Counted from the stretch's first letter, positions 44,506 to 54,976 are shown. The stretch: 64,000 nucleotides of DNA from CAVRUD01 sp963849635 (GCA_963849635.1 CAWKIA010000024.1:399933-463932), one strand, 5' to 3'. Notes: generated from the sequence alone by a model not told the origin. Numbers and translations: made by a program.

Positions 44506-45495
44506 ATGGGACTATCACCTGACGCCACACTTGATCCTGCGACGCAGACCGCCATCGCCGATGCGTACGGTCTTGGCGAACCCGTGGACGCGATCTTTAT
44601 CGCCCGTGGGTCGATGGGCGCCGTCAACCGCATGGACACCACGCGGCACGGTGTGCCGCGCTCTTGGACCGTCAAGAGGTCGTACTGGAACCAGTACACG
44701 GAGCATGACATCGCAACGCAGGTGGACTTCACCGGACGGTGCGAAGCGGTCGGGGTACACGCGCCACGCTCGATCCAACGCATCGACGGCGGGGGCTTTG
44801 TGCTGACGGTGGATACCCCACCCGATGGAGAAACCCAATATCGAGTCCTGGAATGGGTCGAGGGCGAGGTCGTGCAGCCAGAGGAAACACGCGCGATCCC
44901 GCTGCTCGCGGATTGGATGGGACGCATCCACACCCTTGGCATCGACCCGGCAGGGCAACCCGTTGACGACTGGTTCGTCCGCGTGACGTATGACTGGGAT
45001 GATTTGGCCACACGGCTCGCCCAGCGAGCCCCCGACATTGCCGACCTCCTGCGAGCGCGCCGCACGGAGATTCAGGAACTCACCGATTTCGTCAACACGG
45101 TCCAGGAGCCGGGCGCGGTGTGGTGCCATTGCGATATGGGAACCAGCAATCTCGTGTGGGGCCCGGAAGGGCCTCGGCTGATCGACTGGGAAAACTCGGG
45201 ACCGTTCGTGCCCCACCAGGAGTTAGGGACGTGGTTGCGGGGGTTGGGGCCGCTCGCGAAATCGACATACCGTGCCTATCGCCAGGCCGGTGGGCCAGCG
45301 GAGATCACCAGCGTGGCGCATATCGCTAGTTCGGCGGTGATTCACCTCAACTACGTGGGTGCCCAGGCGGAACTCCTCCTCAACGACGACCACCCCGAGC
45401 AGCATGACTTTGCCCGGGCGCAGGTAAGCGAGGCGGCACCGGGCCTCCCCACCATTGAAAGCCTGGAGGCGTGGATCAAAGAATTGAGCGCGTGA
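44506..45495 (+). CDS. Aminoglycoside-phosphotransferase-like (APH) kinase
   Basis: Predicted small-molecule kinase of about 329 residues, intact; ATG 44506, with GTG 44500 as an alternative. The catalytic loop VWCHCDMGTSNLVW matches the APH HxDxxxxN motif, and the metal-binding LIDWENSG matches the IDxE/D motif. The N-terminal lobe (IARGSMGAVNRMDTT...SWTVKRSYWN) has a glycine-loop-like segment followed by the ATP-binding Lys in TVKR. The family includes antibiotic kinases, choline and homoserine kinases and many uncharacterised enzymes; the substrate here is open. It lies alone after the LPDTG protein. Confidence 0.85.
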   Translation: MGLSPDATLDPATQTAIADAYGLGEPVDAIFIARGSMGAVNRMDTTRHGVPRSWTVKRSYWNQYTEHDIATQVDFTGRCEAVGVHAPRSIQRIDGGGFVLTVDTPPDGETQYRVLEWVEGEVVQPEETRAIPLLADWMGRIHTLGIDPAGQPVDDWFVRVTYDWDDLATRLAQRAPDIADLLRARRTEIQELTDFVNTVQEPGAVWCHCDMGTSNLVWGPEGPRLIDWENSGPFVPHQELGTWLRGLGPLAKSTYRAYRQAGGPAEITSVAHIASSAVIHLNYVGAQAELLLNDDHPEQHDFARAQVSEAAPGLPTIESLEAWIKELSA

Positions 45496-45575
45496 GCGAC
45501 CTTTAGGACTCCCGCTGCAAGGCGACGGGCCGGGGAACTTCCCCGGCCCGTCATCGCGATCTCTCGCGTCGAGCG

Positions 45576-46140
45576 TTACGCCGTCGGGGTGGCGGCGCGG
45601 CGGCGGTGTCCACACCGGGAACCCGGCCAGCGGCTGCCCCACGGCGTCCTGCGGCTCGGTCCGGATGCGCGACGTAGTGGGCCGTGCCCTGCGCCAGCGT
45701 GAGCTCGTCCAGCGTCGTCCCGTCGGCCGCGAGGATCGTGGAGGAGTACGGAGGCGGTCGCGGTCCCGCCCCCCGCGTCGACCACGAGGGACCCGCGGAC
45801 GAGGAAGTAGCCGCCCAATTCCGCGATGGTGCCGGTCAGGGTGAAGGTGGCCGTGTCCGGGCCGGTGGCCTCCCAGACCCCGGCCCCGCCGACCGTCGGA
45901 TCGATGACCCCGCCGTCGGCGGTGATGACGTTGTAGGTCGGGATCTCGGTCGGGTCGGCGGGGTTCCGGTCGACGACCCAGGCGCCGACGAGCGGATGGC
46001 CGGCCATGGGGAAGGGCGTGGCCTCCTGGGCGGCGGCAGGGCGGGTCGAGGCGGCGAGGCCGAGGCCGAGCCCGCCGGCGCCGAGACCGGCGAGGGCGGC
46101 GCGGCGGGAGACGGAGGTGGCGTGTTCGGGAAGTGGTCAT
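45576..46140 (-). CDS. Tat-exported hypothetical protein (frameshifted)
   Basis: Small exported protein, function unknown. ATG 46140; removal of one C from the CCC run near 46128 gives MTTSEHATSVSRRAALAGLG, a twin-arginine signal ending near PAAAQEATPFP. The mature part, AGHPLVGAWVVDRNPADPTEIPTYNVITADGG...TATFTLTGTIAELGGYFLVRGSL, looks like a lipocalin-like or similar beta-barrel. Further breaks near 45745 and 45665 make the C-terminus and the stop at 45576 uncertain. It lies upstream of a second small exported protein gene with the same orientation. Confidence 0.62.
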
Positions 46141-46238
46141 CTGGTGGCTCCTGTTCTAACGGTTATACGGTAGAGCGCGGCGGGGGGTTGTCGCGCTCCG
46201 CGGCGCAGCCCCTCGCCCGGGGAAGAACTGGGATCGAT

Positions 46239-46785
46239 CTAATAGGGCTTGCCGCGCGGCCATTGGCTGGGCGCCGCTTCAGCCGGGGCGGAGGCGAGCT
46301 GCCGGAGGATCTCCGCCGTCGAGAAGTCGAGCCGCAGCGCCGTGATCTGGCCGCCGGCGAACTCGAAGAACGCGGTGTAGGGCACGCTCATGGTCCGGCC
46401 GGTCGCGACCAGACCGGCGAACGCGCCGATCTGGGTGCCGCCGAACTGTCCGGTCGTCGCGGCCTCTCCCTGGCCGACGACGCTGGCGGTAATCGTCATC
46501 CGGCCGGCGAAAGCGCCGTGATACAGCTCCGCGATCGCCTGGGCGACGGCGGCCTGGCTCCGGACCTGCTGGCCCGAATCCCCGAAGGTGAGGACTGCGT
46601 CGGCGGCGAACATCTCGGCGAACGGCGTGCCCGTATCGAGCGCAGCGGTGTAGGCCGCCAGCGTCCGTGTCGTGCTCTCCGCCGACATCGTCGCCGCGGC
46701 GCCAGCGCCAGCGCCGCCGATAGCCAGCGCCAGGAAGCCCATCACCGTGATGAGCGCGAAGGTCCCGATCCGTCGTGTAGCGCAT
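46239..46785 (-). CDS. Exported SnoaL/NTF2-like domain protein (frameshifted start)
   Basis: About 181 residues after repair. One extra base near 46770 separates the ATG (MRYT) from the hydrophobic signal RIGTFALITVMGFLALAIGGAGAG; the rest is in one frame. The mature region (TRTLAAYTAALDTGTPFAEMFAADAVLTFGDSG...SVPYTAFFEFAGGQITALRLDFSTAEIL) has the length and strand pattern of the SnoaL/NTF2-like fold, typical of small-ligand binding or isomerase proteins. No catalytic residues can be pinned down. Neighbours are also small proteins of this kind. Confidence 0.72.
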
Positions 46786-46844
46786 GATGATCTCCAGTCG
46801 TTCGATGAGCGGCGAATGGATCCGACCGTTCCGCGGTCTCGACG

Positions 46845-47153
46845 TTAGGTGGCGACGGGCTGCGGGGTCCCGGTGATTTGGCTGAGCTCCTCCAGCACGT
46901 CGAAGTGCTGGATGCGGTACTCGCCGAATGCGGGGTTAGCGGTTATCCCCGCGACCATCGTGCTGTTGAGGTAGGACTCGGCCACCGCACGACCAGTGAA
47001 AAGGTGGAACCCGCCAAGTGTGGTGCCGTCCCGGAGCCACGTCTTCGTCACCAGGCCGGGGACGGTTGCGAGGGCGTGGGCGTAGTCGGTGAACGGGCCG
47101 ACCAGCGAGTCGAATTCGGCCGACGATTGGAAGGTAATCAGGACCGCATGCAT
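46845..47153 (-). CDS. Small YdhR/antibiotic-monooxygenase-like protein
   Basis: Protein of 102 residues, intact. I chose ATG 47153 because GGAGGAGG lies 6 nt upstream; the ATG at 47159 would abut that site. Sequence MHAVLITFQSSAEFDSLVGPFTDYAHAL...TKTWLRDGTTLGGFHLFTGRAVAESYLNS matches the ferredoxin-like dimeric alpha-beta barrel group that includes YdhR-type putative monooxygenases. No cofactor is needed in such proteins. It follows (in transcription) the LuxR-type regulator region and precedes the NTF2-like gene. Confidence 0.78.
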   Translation of the reverse strand: MHAVLITFQSSAEFDSLVGPFTDYAHALATVPGLVTKTWLRDGTTLGGFHLFTGRAVAESYLNSTMVAGITANPAFGEYRIQHFDVLEELSQITGTPQPVAT

Positions 47154-47330
47154 TGGCATCCTCCTCCGTGTCAGGTCCCGTGCCGCCCGATGCGGCTCTG
47201 GTCCGACACTACGCCGATGAGCGCGCGGGCACATCAGAGGAAGTACGCAATCGGTCGATGGCTACGATGGGCCGCGCAGCTTTGATCATTAAGTAGAACT
47301 ACGGGAACGGAATCCGTGCGTCAGGGGGTC

Positions 47331-50308
47331 TCACCGGACATTGTGATCGAGGGCGAACCGGATGGCGAAGCCGCGCGAGGTGACGCCGAGCTTGCCGTAG
47401 ATCGTGGTCAGGTGGGAATTGACCGTTCGCGGGCTGAGTGACAGCTGTTCGGCGACCTGACTGTTGCTCAAGCCCCGCGCCACCAGCCGCAACACCTCGA
47501 TCTCGCGGGCGGAGAGGCCGGCCAGCCCGGTCGACGGGATGGCGGCCGCGGCGGCTGCGTCGAGGGTCGACGCGAGCGTGTCGGCGCGCGCGAGCGCGGG
47601 GCGGGCGTCCAGATCGGTGAAGCGGGCACGCGCCTCTGCCAGCGGCGGTCGCGCGGCGTCGCAATCCCCTGTGGCCGTGCGCAGTTCCGCTATCCCCAAC
47701 AGGGTCAGTGCTCGTTCGTAGGGCGCGGCGCAGGCGTCGGCGAGCGCCAGCGATTGGGCAAGGTGGCGTTCGGCTTCGACATACTGGCCAGCTGTCGTGT
47801 CGAGTTCGCCAAGGAAGCGATGGGCGGCGAGGACGACAAGGGGCTGGCGCGGTGTCGTCGCACCCGTCAGTGACTGCTCGGCGCGCAGACGCGCCCCTTC
47901 AAGGTTGCCAACGGCCCGGTGATACGCCGCCCAGGCGAGGTGACCCTCGGCGAGGCCGAGCACGGCGCCGCTCCATGCGAGCCAGCGGTCGTGCGCCTCG
48001 AGCCACTGGTATGCGGTCTCCAGATCGTTGGCATCGAGTGACAGGTGGGCCGCCAGGCGCTGCAGTTGTGTCCCGGCGAGAAACCGCCGGGACACCTCCG
48101 GAGGCGTCCCCGGACCGTGCGGCAACTCTTCTCGCACGAGTCGCCACGCCAACGGCACGTCGCCTTGGGCCCGTCCGAGTGTCGCGACGGCGGGGTTCTG
48201 GGCGACATCGAGGGGGCGGAACGATTCCGGGAGCGACACGACCTCGCGAATGTCCGCCCATCGCCCTTCGATGAACCACAAGGCAAGGCTCGCGGGCTCG
48301 TCTTCCTCTCGCCAAACGCCGCGCGCGGCGCGGCGCGCCGCGTCCACCTCCGCCGCCAGACGCGAGCGTTCGGCGAGGCGGTCGGTCTCATAGGGTAAGA
48401 CGGCGATGGACAGGTCCACGAACAACTGCTGATGCAGCGCCGCATGGTGACCGATGGCGCGGAGCGAGGCTTGCGAACGACGCCAGTAGCGCCGAGCTTC
48501 TCGCGGCCGTCCCTCCGCGGCGTTCACGTACCCGAGCGCATGATAGGCATCGTAGTACGACGCCGACGATGCCCCTGAGGATCCATCGCTGTCAGGCTCC
48601 AAGGCCAGGACGGCCTCCGCCGCCTGTCGCGCCTCCGCATACCGCCCCAAGATGGCAAGCCACTGGGCAAGAATGGCTTGGGGAACGGCATTATCGGCCA
48701 GCACGCCGGTCGTCCCGTCGGCCAGCAGGCGGGCAAAACGGTCGCGATCCGTGGGGGAGAGGGCGTGCAGCGCCTCAACGCCTTCCGCCATCTGGAGGAC
48801 GCCGCCACTGAGATCTCCGGACCAGCACCGCAGGTGACCCGCGTAACACGTCGCCGCCGCGTCGAGGAGGCGCGTCACCCGTATCCGCGCTCAAGCGATG
48901 GGCGTCCTCCAGCGCAGCCACCGCCCGCGGCGGGTCGGTGTAGCGCAGGAGCAGACCGAGCCGGAGACGCAGCCATGCCCGTTGCACTCCGATCGGCGTT
49001 CTGGGCGTCCAGCAGCGCCAGCCCCGCCGCGAAGCGTTCGATCGCGGTCGCCCAGGCATAGGCGCGCTGCGCTCGTTCGCCCGCCTTGACGAGCCACTCC
49101 GCGGCGCGGGCGTCGTCCGCCAGGCGGAAGTGGGAGGCGACCGCGTCCGGATCGGGCGCCGGGGAGGACACGAGCACCTCGCCGATGCGCCGGTGCCAGA
49201 TCTGCCGCCGAGGGAGGGGCACGCCCTCGTAGAGCGCCTCGCGGATCAGCGCATGGGCAAACCGCACCCCCAGACCGTCGGCAGTCTCCACGAGCACCTG
49301 AGCCGCCACTGCCCGCTCGACGACATCCGCCAGCATCTCATCGGAACTGTCGCCCACCGCGCGCCAAACCCCCAGCGGCGCCTGGTGGCCAATCGTCGCG
49401 GCCAGACCCAACAGGCGATACGCGTCCTCCCCGAGCCGCGCCAGCCGTCCGTCGATCACCTGCCGCAGGAACGCGGGTACGCGCACCGCGGACAGGTCGC
49501 CCAGCCGCCAAACCGCGCCGTCATCGCCGGCGGTCGCCGGATGCAGCACGCCTTCCTCCTCCAGCGCGCGAAGCAACTCGCCCGCGAAGAGGGGGTTGCC
49601 ACCCGCCCGCCCATGCAGGTAGGTCACCAATCGGGCCTCGTCCCACGCGGCGAGCGCGTGGCGGGACCGCACAAGTTCGCGGAGGTCGTCGTCGCTGAGC
49701 GGGTGCAGATCGAGCCGAGCGGCGGATGCTTCACGCACCAAGGTCGGCAAGAGCGCGTAAAGCGGGTGCTGGCGGTGAAGCTCCTCGGCACGATAGGTGG
49801 CTAACAGGAGCAATGCGGTTCCCGCCAGCTCGCGGGCCAGGAAGCGCAGCAGATCGAGGCTGGCTGGGTCGGCCCAGTGCAGATCCTCGATGACGAGCAC
49901 GACTGGCCGCACCGCCGCCGCCGCCAGCAGGAAATCCCGCACGGCGTCGAAGCGCGCCGCCCGCGGTTCGGGCATCCCAGCCGGGGTGACCGCTCCGAGC
50001 AGCGCGGGACGTGGGGGGAGTTCGGGCAGTGGAGGGCAGCGGTCAAGCAGTTCGGTCCAGGGGCCGTAGGGAGGCGTCTCGATCAGGTCGAAGCAGTGTC
50101 CGAGGAGGACGAGCGCGCCCCGCGCCAACGCATCCGATTCCACCGCCTCGGCCAGTGCCGATTTGCCGATCCCCGCCTCGCCGCCGATCAGCACCAAGCT
50201 GCCGCGGCCGGCCAGTGCTCCGACGAGGTGCTCTCGCAGGAACGCATGCTCCCGTGCCCGCCCTACCAGAAACGGGCGACCCCCAGAAGCGACTTCGGGA
50301 TCTGCCAT
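47331..50308 (-). CDS. Large ATPase LuxR-family regulator (MalT-like, AAA_16), two frameshifts
   Basis: Regulator of about 991 residues after repair. N-terminus: FLVGRAREHAFLREHLVGAL, Walker A LIGGEAGIGKSALAEAV, Walker B VLVIEDLHWADPASLDLLRFL, the AAA_16 (LuxR-type STAND) pattern. Long TPR-like region in the middle; C-terminal LuxR HTH LSAREIEVLRLVARGLSNSQVAEQLSLSPRTVNSHL. Two extra bases: near 49000 (QNAD joins VQRAWLRLRLGLLL) and in the GGG run near 48878 (SADT joins VTRLLDAAATCYAG). Located upstream of three small exported or barrel proteins, possible targets. Confidence 0.86.
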
Positions 50309-50504
50309 CTCATACCGTCCGAGCGGATCGCTTGGCGTCTTATGGGCTCCAATGTACCAGAGGGACCGAAGACAAGAGGTCTAGCATTCTGAAGGGAAGA
50401 GATTCTCGCCCGAAAACCACCTGTCTTGCGTCCCTTGCCTCCGGATCAAGAGGCCACCTGCTTGGGTTCTGCCGGGCGTACCTCGGCAAACAGCGTGTTC
50501 GCGC

Positions 50505-51611
50505 CTACATGGTTTCGATACAGTCCAGACCGAACGACTTCGTGCAGCTGTTGAACCAGTCGATGACCTCGCGGTGCAGCGGGATGCCGTATTTCCGCCG
50601 TTCGAGCTCGGTTTCGTGTTCAGGCAAGCCGGGATAGACGACGCGGACATGACCCGGGGCGGGCGGGGTGGCGGCCAGCGTTTGCAGCATCGCGTCCATG
50701 GTCTCGTTGAACTCGTCGGGGTCACAGAAGGCGGCGATGTTGTAGGCGGCGAAGTGGTGGCGGGCGAACGGATGCTGGTCCTTCACCATGTTTGGGACGC
50801 TGCCGGAGAGCATGGTGGTCAGCGTCTCGACCATGAGGGCCAGGCCAAAGCCTTTGTGCGAGCCCTGCTCGCGGGTGCCGCCCAAGGGCAGGAGGTTGAA
50901 GCCCTTGAGGGCATACCGCTCGCCGGACGGGACCGGGCGTGAGTCCATGATCGGGGTGCCATCAGCTTCGGCGATCCAACCCGGCTCGATGTTGGCGCCC
51001 ACCCGGCGGGCCAGCCCGATCTTGTTGCCGGCGATGGTCGACGTGGCCGCGTCGTAGACCAGGAAGGGTTCGCTCCCGGCGGGGGCAGCGATCGAGATCG
51101 GGTTCGTGCCGAGACGGGGTTCGGCCCCGAAGGTGGGGAGGACGAACTTGCTCATCGCGGTCATGCAGACGCCGATGAGCCCCTGACTCGCGGCTTGCAT
51201 CGCGAAGTGGCCGACCGCCCCGAGATGGGCGCTGTTGCGCATGGTGACGACGCCGACGCCGACGTTGTGCGCCTTGTCGATGGCAACCTGCATCGCCTTT
51301 CGGCCCTGCAAGATGCCAAGGCCGCGGTCGCCATCAAACGCGGCGCTGGCGGGCATTTCGCGGAGAACGGTCGTGGTCGGAACGGGATTCAGCTCGCCGT
51401 TTTGGAACCAGGAGACGTACTGGCGCATCATGTTCGAGACGCCATGCGTCTCCACGCCGCGCAGATCGGCCCAGACGAGGACATCCGCCCCATCGGCCGC
51501 ATCGTCGGCCGGGACGCCACATGCGATGAAGATATCGGTTACACATCGCCGGAGCGCGGCTTCGGAGACGCGGATCTGGTCGGCTTCTGGGACGTGAAAG
51601 CGTTCGAGCAT
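50505..51611 (-). CDS. Malate/L-lactate dehydrogenase (LDH2) family 2-hydroxyacid dehydrogenase
   Basis: NAD(P)-dependent dehydrogenase of 368 residues, intact. ATG 51611 preceded by AGGGGA. Family signatures: VWADLRGVETHGVSNM (catalytic His in THGV), MRNSAHLGAVGHF, GAEPRLGTNPISIAAP, GSHKGFGLALMVETL. Members oxidise malate, sulfolactate, ureidoglycolate or related acids; the sequence does not decide among these. It lies downstream of a ThDP-dependent enzyme on the same strand, across a strong nested hairpin. A pathway of hydroxyacid to oxoacid to aldehyde is a reasonable inference. Confidence 0.9.
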   Translation of the reverse strand: MLERFHVPEADQIRVSEAALRRCVTDIFIACGVPADDAADGADVLVWADLRGVETHGVSNMMRQYVSWFQNGELNPVPTTTVLREMPASAAFDGDRGLGILQGRKAMQVAIDKAHNVGVGVVTMRNSAHLGAVGHFAMQAASQGLIGVCMTAMSKFVLPTFGAEPRLGTNPISIAAPAGSEPFLVYDAATSTIAGNKIGLARRVGANIEPGWIAEADGTPIMDSRPVPSGERYALKGFNLLPLGGTREQGSHKGFGLALMVETLTTMLSGSVPNMVKDQHPFARHHFAAYNIAAFCDPDEFNETMDAMLQTLAATPPAPGHVRVVYPGLPEHETELERRKYGIPLHREVIDWFNSCTKSFGLDCIETM

Positions 51612-51643
51612 GGGGTTCCCCTGGCGGTCAGCGTCTGCTTGAT

Positions 51644-51754
51644 GCCCGGGGCTCACGGCCCGGGCTCAAAAAGACAGCCTCTCCGAGGCTACGATGCCGC
51701 GTTCATTAGCCTCGGAGAGGCTGTTACGCTCAGCCCGGGCCGTGAGCCCCGGGC
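51644..51754. repeat. Nested perfect inverted repeat (hairpin within hairpin)
   Basis: Outer arms 51644-51666 and 51732-51754 are perfect 23 bp complements (GCCCGGGGCTCACGG...). Inner arms 51675-51690 and 51708-51723 are perfect 16 bp complements (CAGCCTCTCCGAGGCT). The element fills most of the 167 bp gap between the ThDP enzyme stop and the dehydrogenase start. It may be a terminator-attenuator, an mRNA protection element or a mobile palindromic repeat of the REP/MITE kind. Confidence 0.88.
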
Positions 51755-51778
51755 GCAACCCAGATACAGCCACCCATC

Positions 51779-53424
51779 TCAATGGGCGTCCGAGAACACC
51801 GAGAAGGTGATCTCCTTGGCGGTAATGAATTCCAGCAGGGCCGGAGTACCCTCTTCGGTCTGGCGAATAGCGCGTTTGATCGCGGGGATGATCTCGCTGG
51901 GTTCGGTGACGCGTTCGCCGTAGCCGCCGAGCGCGCGGGCGAAATCGGCGTAATGGCCGCTGATGTCGGTGCTGCGGTACTTCTCGGTGGCGGCCTGCAT
52001 GATAGGAAGCTCGATTGCCATGGAGAAATTGTTGAGGAGGATGGAGAGGATCGGGATCCGCTCGCGGACGGCGGTTTCGAAGTCCATGCCGGTGAAGCCG
52101 ATGGCCGCGTCGCCCCAGACGTTGATGCAGAGGTGATCGGGTTTGGCGAGTTTGGCGCCCATCGCCAGGCCCAACCCATAGCCGAGTTGCGTCGTCTTGC
52201 CCCAGCCGAGGTAGCTCAGCGGGGAGCGCGCCTCCCAGAACGGCGAGAGTTGATCGCGCGGGCTGCCGGCATCGTGGGTGATGATCGTCCGCTCGACCTC
52301 AACGGTGTGCAGGAGATCCCAGATCACCCGGTAGGGCGAGAGCGGCGTCTCATCCGATGTCAGCTTCGGCGACCACGTCTCCAGCCACTCGGCCCGGATC
52401 GCGGCGATCTCGGCGGCAACGGACGCGGCACGGCCCGTGGGGTATTCCCGAGGCGCTCGCGGACCTCTGCCAGTACTGCCTGCAGCGTCAGCTTGGCATC
52501 GCCCAGCAGGGCGTCGTCGACCGGCACGTCCTTGGCCAGATCGGCCGGGTCCAATGTCGCATGGATGATCTTCGGACCACTTGGCATCGACACGCCGTAG
52601 CCCGTTTTGGTAAAGCTGCACCCGATACCGAAGATCACGTCAGCCCGATCGAGGAAAACCCGGACCGGCTTTGGCATCGAGCGTCCGCCGGAGCCGAGCG
52701 ACAGCGGATGATTTTCTGGGAAGGCACTCTTGCCCTGCAAACTCGTGGTGACCGGAGCTTCGAGGAGTTCGGCCAGCTCCCGCAGTTCTTCCCAGGCCTC
52801 GGCGTAGTGGACGCCTTGGCCGGCGTAGAGCACGGGACGATCGGCGGCAACGAGGGCCTCGGCGACCCTGGATACGTCGCTGGGGTCGGGACCTGAACGG
52901 ACCTTGATGGAGGGGTGATAGCCAAGGGGTTGCGGGACCTCGTCCGTGAGCACATCGGTCGGAAGTTCGACCAGGGCCGGGCGAGGACGGCCGTTGCGCG
53001 CCTGGGTGAAGGCCCGGCGTAGCGCGTCCGGGATCGCATCGGCCATCACGACCTGCTCGCACGATTTGGTGATGTGCTGGTAGTTCAGGAATGCGTTGAA
53101 CTGGGGCGGCACGTTGATCATCCGGCGGGCGTAACCGGCCGGCAGGACGACGATCGGAGCGGAATCCGCGTACGCCTGGGCAACCCCACCAAACGCGTTC
53201 TCGGTGCCGGGTCCGTGCTGCATCGTGAAGACGCCGACCGTCTTGGCGGAGGTGACCCGGCTGACGGCGTCGGCCATGTGGATCCCGGTGCGCTCCTGGC
53301 GCACGATGATCGTGCGGATGTCGGCCACGGCTGCGGCCTCGATAATCGGATTGACGGGATACCCAATCAGAAACTCGACGCCTTCGCACTTGAGAATCTC
53401 GGCGATTGCGGCCGCGCCATTCAT
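51779..53424 (-). CDS. Thiamine-diphosphate-dependent enzyme, acetolactate-synthase-like (frameshifted)
   Basis: ThDP enzyme of about 548 residues after repair. ATG 53424 with AGGAGGT. Pyr domain: MNGAAAIAEILKCEGVEFLIGYP, VRQERTGIHMADAVSR (with the cofactor Glu in RQE), TMQHGPGTENAFGGVAQAY. Central domain: DRPVLYAGQGV. PP domain: NVWGDAAIGFTGMDFETAVRERIPILSILLNN, the GDx-NN cofactor motif. One G missing from a GGG run near 52447 breaks the frame; restored text RLGEYPTGRAASVAAEIAAI. It probably decarboxylates or ligates a 2-oxoacid made by the neighbouring dehydrogenase; true acetolactate synthase would normally have a small subunit gene beside it, which is absent. Confidence 0.86.
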
Positions 53425-53580
53425 GATCCGACCTCCTGGCTCCGCGCTCCTGCTGCATCGAAGGAATTCCAGGGGATCATGCGGGGCATGCCAGGAACGC
53501 GCAAGGGGCCCTTCGCGTCCCTCGGCACGACTGAGGCAAGCCGTTACCCTTAGCACACATTTGCGATAGGCGAGGGATTC

Positions 53581-54060
53581 ATGGACGGACCACAATACGG
53601 CGACATCGCGATCAGCGCCGCATCCGACTCATCGCAGTGGGAGCTGTGGGATGCGCCGCCGCACCCCGAGACCCTCTATCAGCGCTTCCCCGAGTTCACC
53701 TGCCGCTGTCCCCGGTCTGGGTATCCGGACTTCGCCACGGTCCATCTGGTGCTCGTCCCAGACCAGAAGGTGATCGAGCTGAAGCACCTCAAACTGTGGT
53801 TCAACTCGTTTCGGGATCGCCAAATCTCGCACGAGGCCGCGACGGCCGAGGTCCTGGAGACCATCGTCGCCGCCATTGCCCCGCATTTGCTCTTTGTCCT
53901 GATGGAGTACACACCACGGGGCAACCTGACGACTTTTCCGATGGTCGAACACCGGTCGCCCCGCCTGCGTGACCTCGACCAGGACGACCCGCTGGCTCGG
54001 GCGGTAACCAACGCTGAGGTGGTAAAGGAACGGCTGATCGACCGGGTGCTTGCCCGGTAG
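53581..54060 (+). CDS. queF: NADPH-dependent preQ0 reductase (QueF)
   Basis: Reduces 7-cyano-7-deazaguanine to preQ1 in queuosine synthesis. At 159 residues it fits the short, single-domain type I QueF. Diagnostic motifs: EFTCRCPRSGYPDF (catalytic Cys and Asp) and ELKHLKLWFNSFRDRQISHE (NADPH-site QueF motif with the substrate-binding SHE). ATG 53581 with GGCGAGGG upstream. It is divergent from the ThDP gene and convergent with a nucleotidyltransferase gene; queC, queD and queE are not in this window, so it is an orphan member of the pathway here. Confidence 0.95.
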   Translation: MDGPQYGDIAISAASDSSQWELWDAPPHPETLYQRFPEFTCRCPRSGYPDFATVHLVLVPDQKVIELKHLKLWFNSFRDRQISHEAATAEVLETIVAAIAPHLLFVLMEYTPRGNLTTFPMVEHRSPRLRDLDQDDPLARAVTNAEVVKERLIDRVLAR

Positions 54061-54076
54061 GGTCTTCTTTCGCGCC

Positions 54077-54898
54077 TTATCCGTCTGCGGAAAGCGCTGA
54101 TCGAGCAGCATCAACCCAGCCCAGAAGCGGGCCGCTCCGCAGCTGGTACCCGGGCGACCAGCGGGCGGCGAGGCGGTCGAAGGCGACGGCACTGGCCGCG
54201 ATGCTGGCGAGGATGCCGGCGGGGGTGTGCGGCTGGCGGGTGGGTTCGAGGGCAAGAACCTCATCGTCGCCGAGGCCGCCCCGGTGCTGGTTGGAGCCGG
54301 TCTCGCGGTCGCGTAGCAGCATCGCCAGGACGGCGACCTCCTGGATCAGCTCCAGGCTGAGGTGAAAAGCGACCAGGCGGTCGCCGCGCACGACCTTCTG
54401 GACGGCGACGATCCCCTTGAACCAGAAGCCATTGGCAAGGTCATCGAACGCATCTTTCGGCACATGCGGAGGCGGGCTCTCCAGGTCGAGCCCGAGAATC
54501 GCGTCGACGGCCGGATTGCGGGAGAAGAGCACCTGATTCCCACCCTCGAAGGGTCGACCCGGCCACTCGGTGTGCCGCTGGAGCGCCGATAGGGTCGTGA
54601 CGATCAGATCGATCCGGCGCAGGTCCTCGAAGCACAGGCGCGCCACCGACGAGAACTCGCCGGGGTGGAGTTCGCTGGCGTAGAGATCGCCCAGCGGGGC
54701 CAGCCAGGCGAAGGGCGGGAAGAACCGCGCCAGTGTCCCATCCCGGGCGACGTGGAGCAGGTCGAGGTCACTCCAGGCATCGCCCGTGCCTTGCGCTCCC
54801 GAACCGACGAGGGCCAGCGCCTCGATGTCAGGATCGGCGCGGCAGAGATCCACGATCTGCTCGATGGTGACGGCTTGCCATCCGGTCGAAGAATCCAT
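54077..54898 (-). CDS. Nucleotidyltransferase-domain protein
   Basis: Protein of 273 residues, intact. N-terminal Pol-beta-type nucleotidyltransferase motif: ALALVGSGAQGTGDAWSDLDLLHV, with the GS-x-DxD metal site. The remaining 170 residues (helical; DDLANGFWFKGIVAVQKVVRGDRLVAFHLSLELIQEVAVLAMLL) resemble aminoglycoside-6-adenylyltransferase and LinB-like enzymes, so nucleotide transfer to a small molecule is plausible. Ends 16 bp from queF, convergent. No resistance phenotype can be concluded. Confidence 0.82.
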   Translation of the reverse strand: MDSSTGWQAVTIEQIVDLCRADPDIEALALVGSGAQGTGDAWSDLDLLHVARDGTLARFFPPFAWLAPLGDLYASELHPGEFSSVARLCFEDLRRIDLIVTTLSALQRHTEWPGRPFEGGNQVLFSRNPAVDAILGLDLESPPPHVPKDAFDDLANGFWFKGIVAVQKVVRGDRLVAFHLSLELIQEVAVLAMLLRDRETGSNQHRGGLGDDEVLALEPTRQPHTPAGILASIAASAVAFDRLAARWSPGYQLRSGPLLGWVDAARSALSADG

Positions 54899-54976
54899 AC
54901 ATCCGAGTATAGGGGCCCGTCCTGGCGGACCGTATGATTCGATCCGCCAGGAGAGACTTCCCAGCCGTGGGTTGAC

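Noticed and set aside
51779..53424. Sulfopyruvate decarboxylase or acetolactate synthase as a definite name
   Set aside because: The protein is a single long chain unlike the two-subunit sulfopyruvate decarboxylase, and no small subunit for acetolactate synthase is nearby; only the ThDP family assignment is safe.
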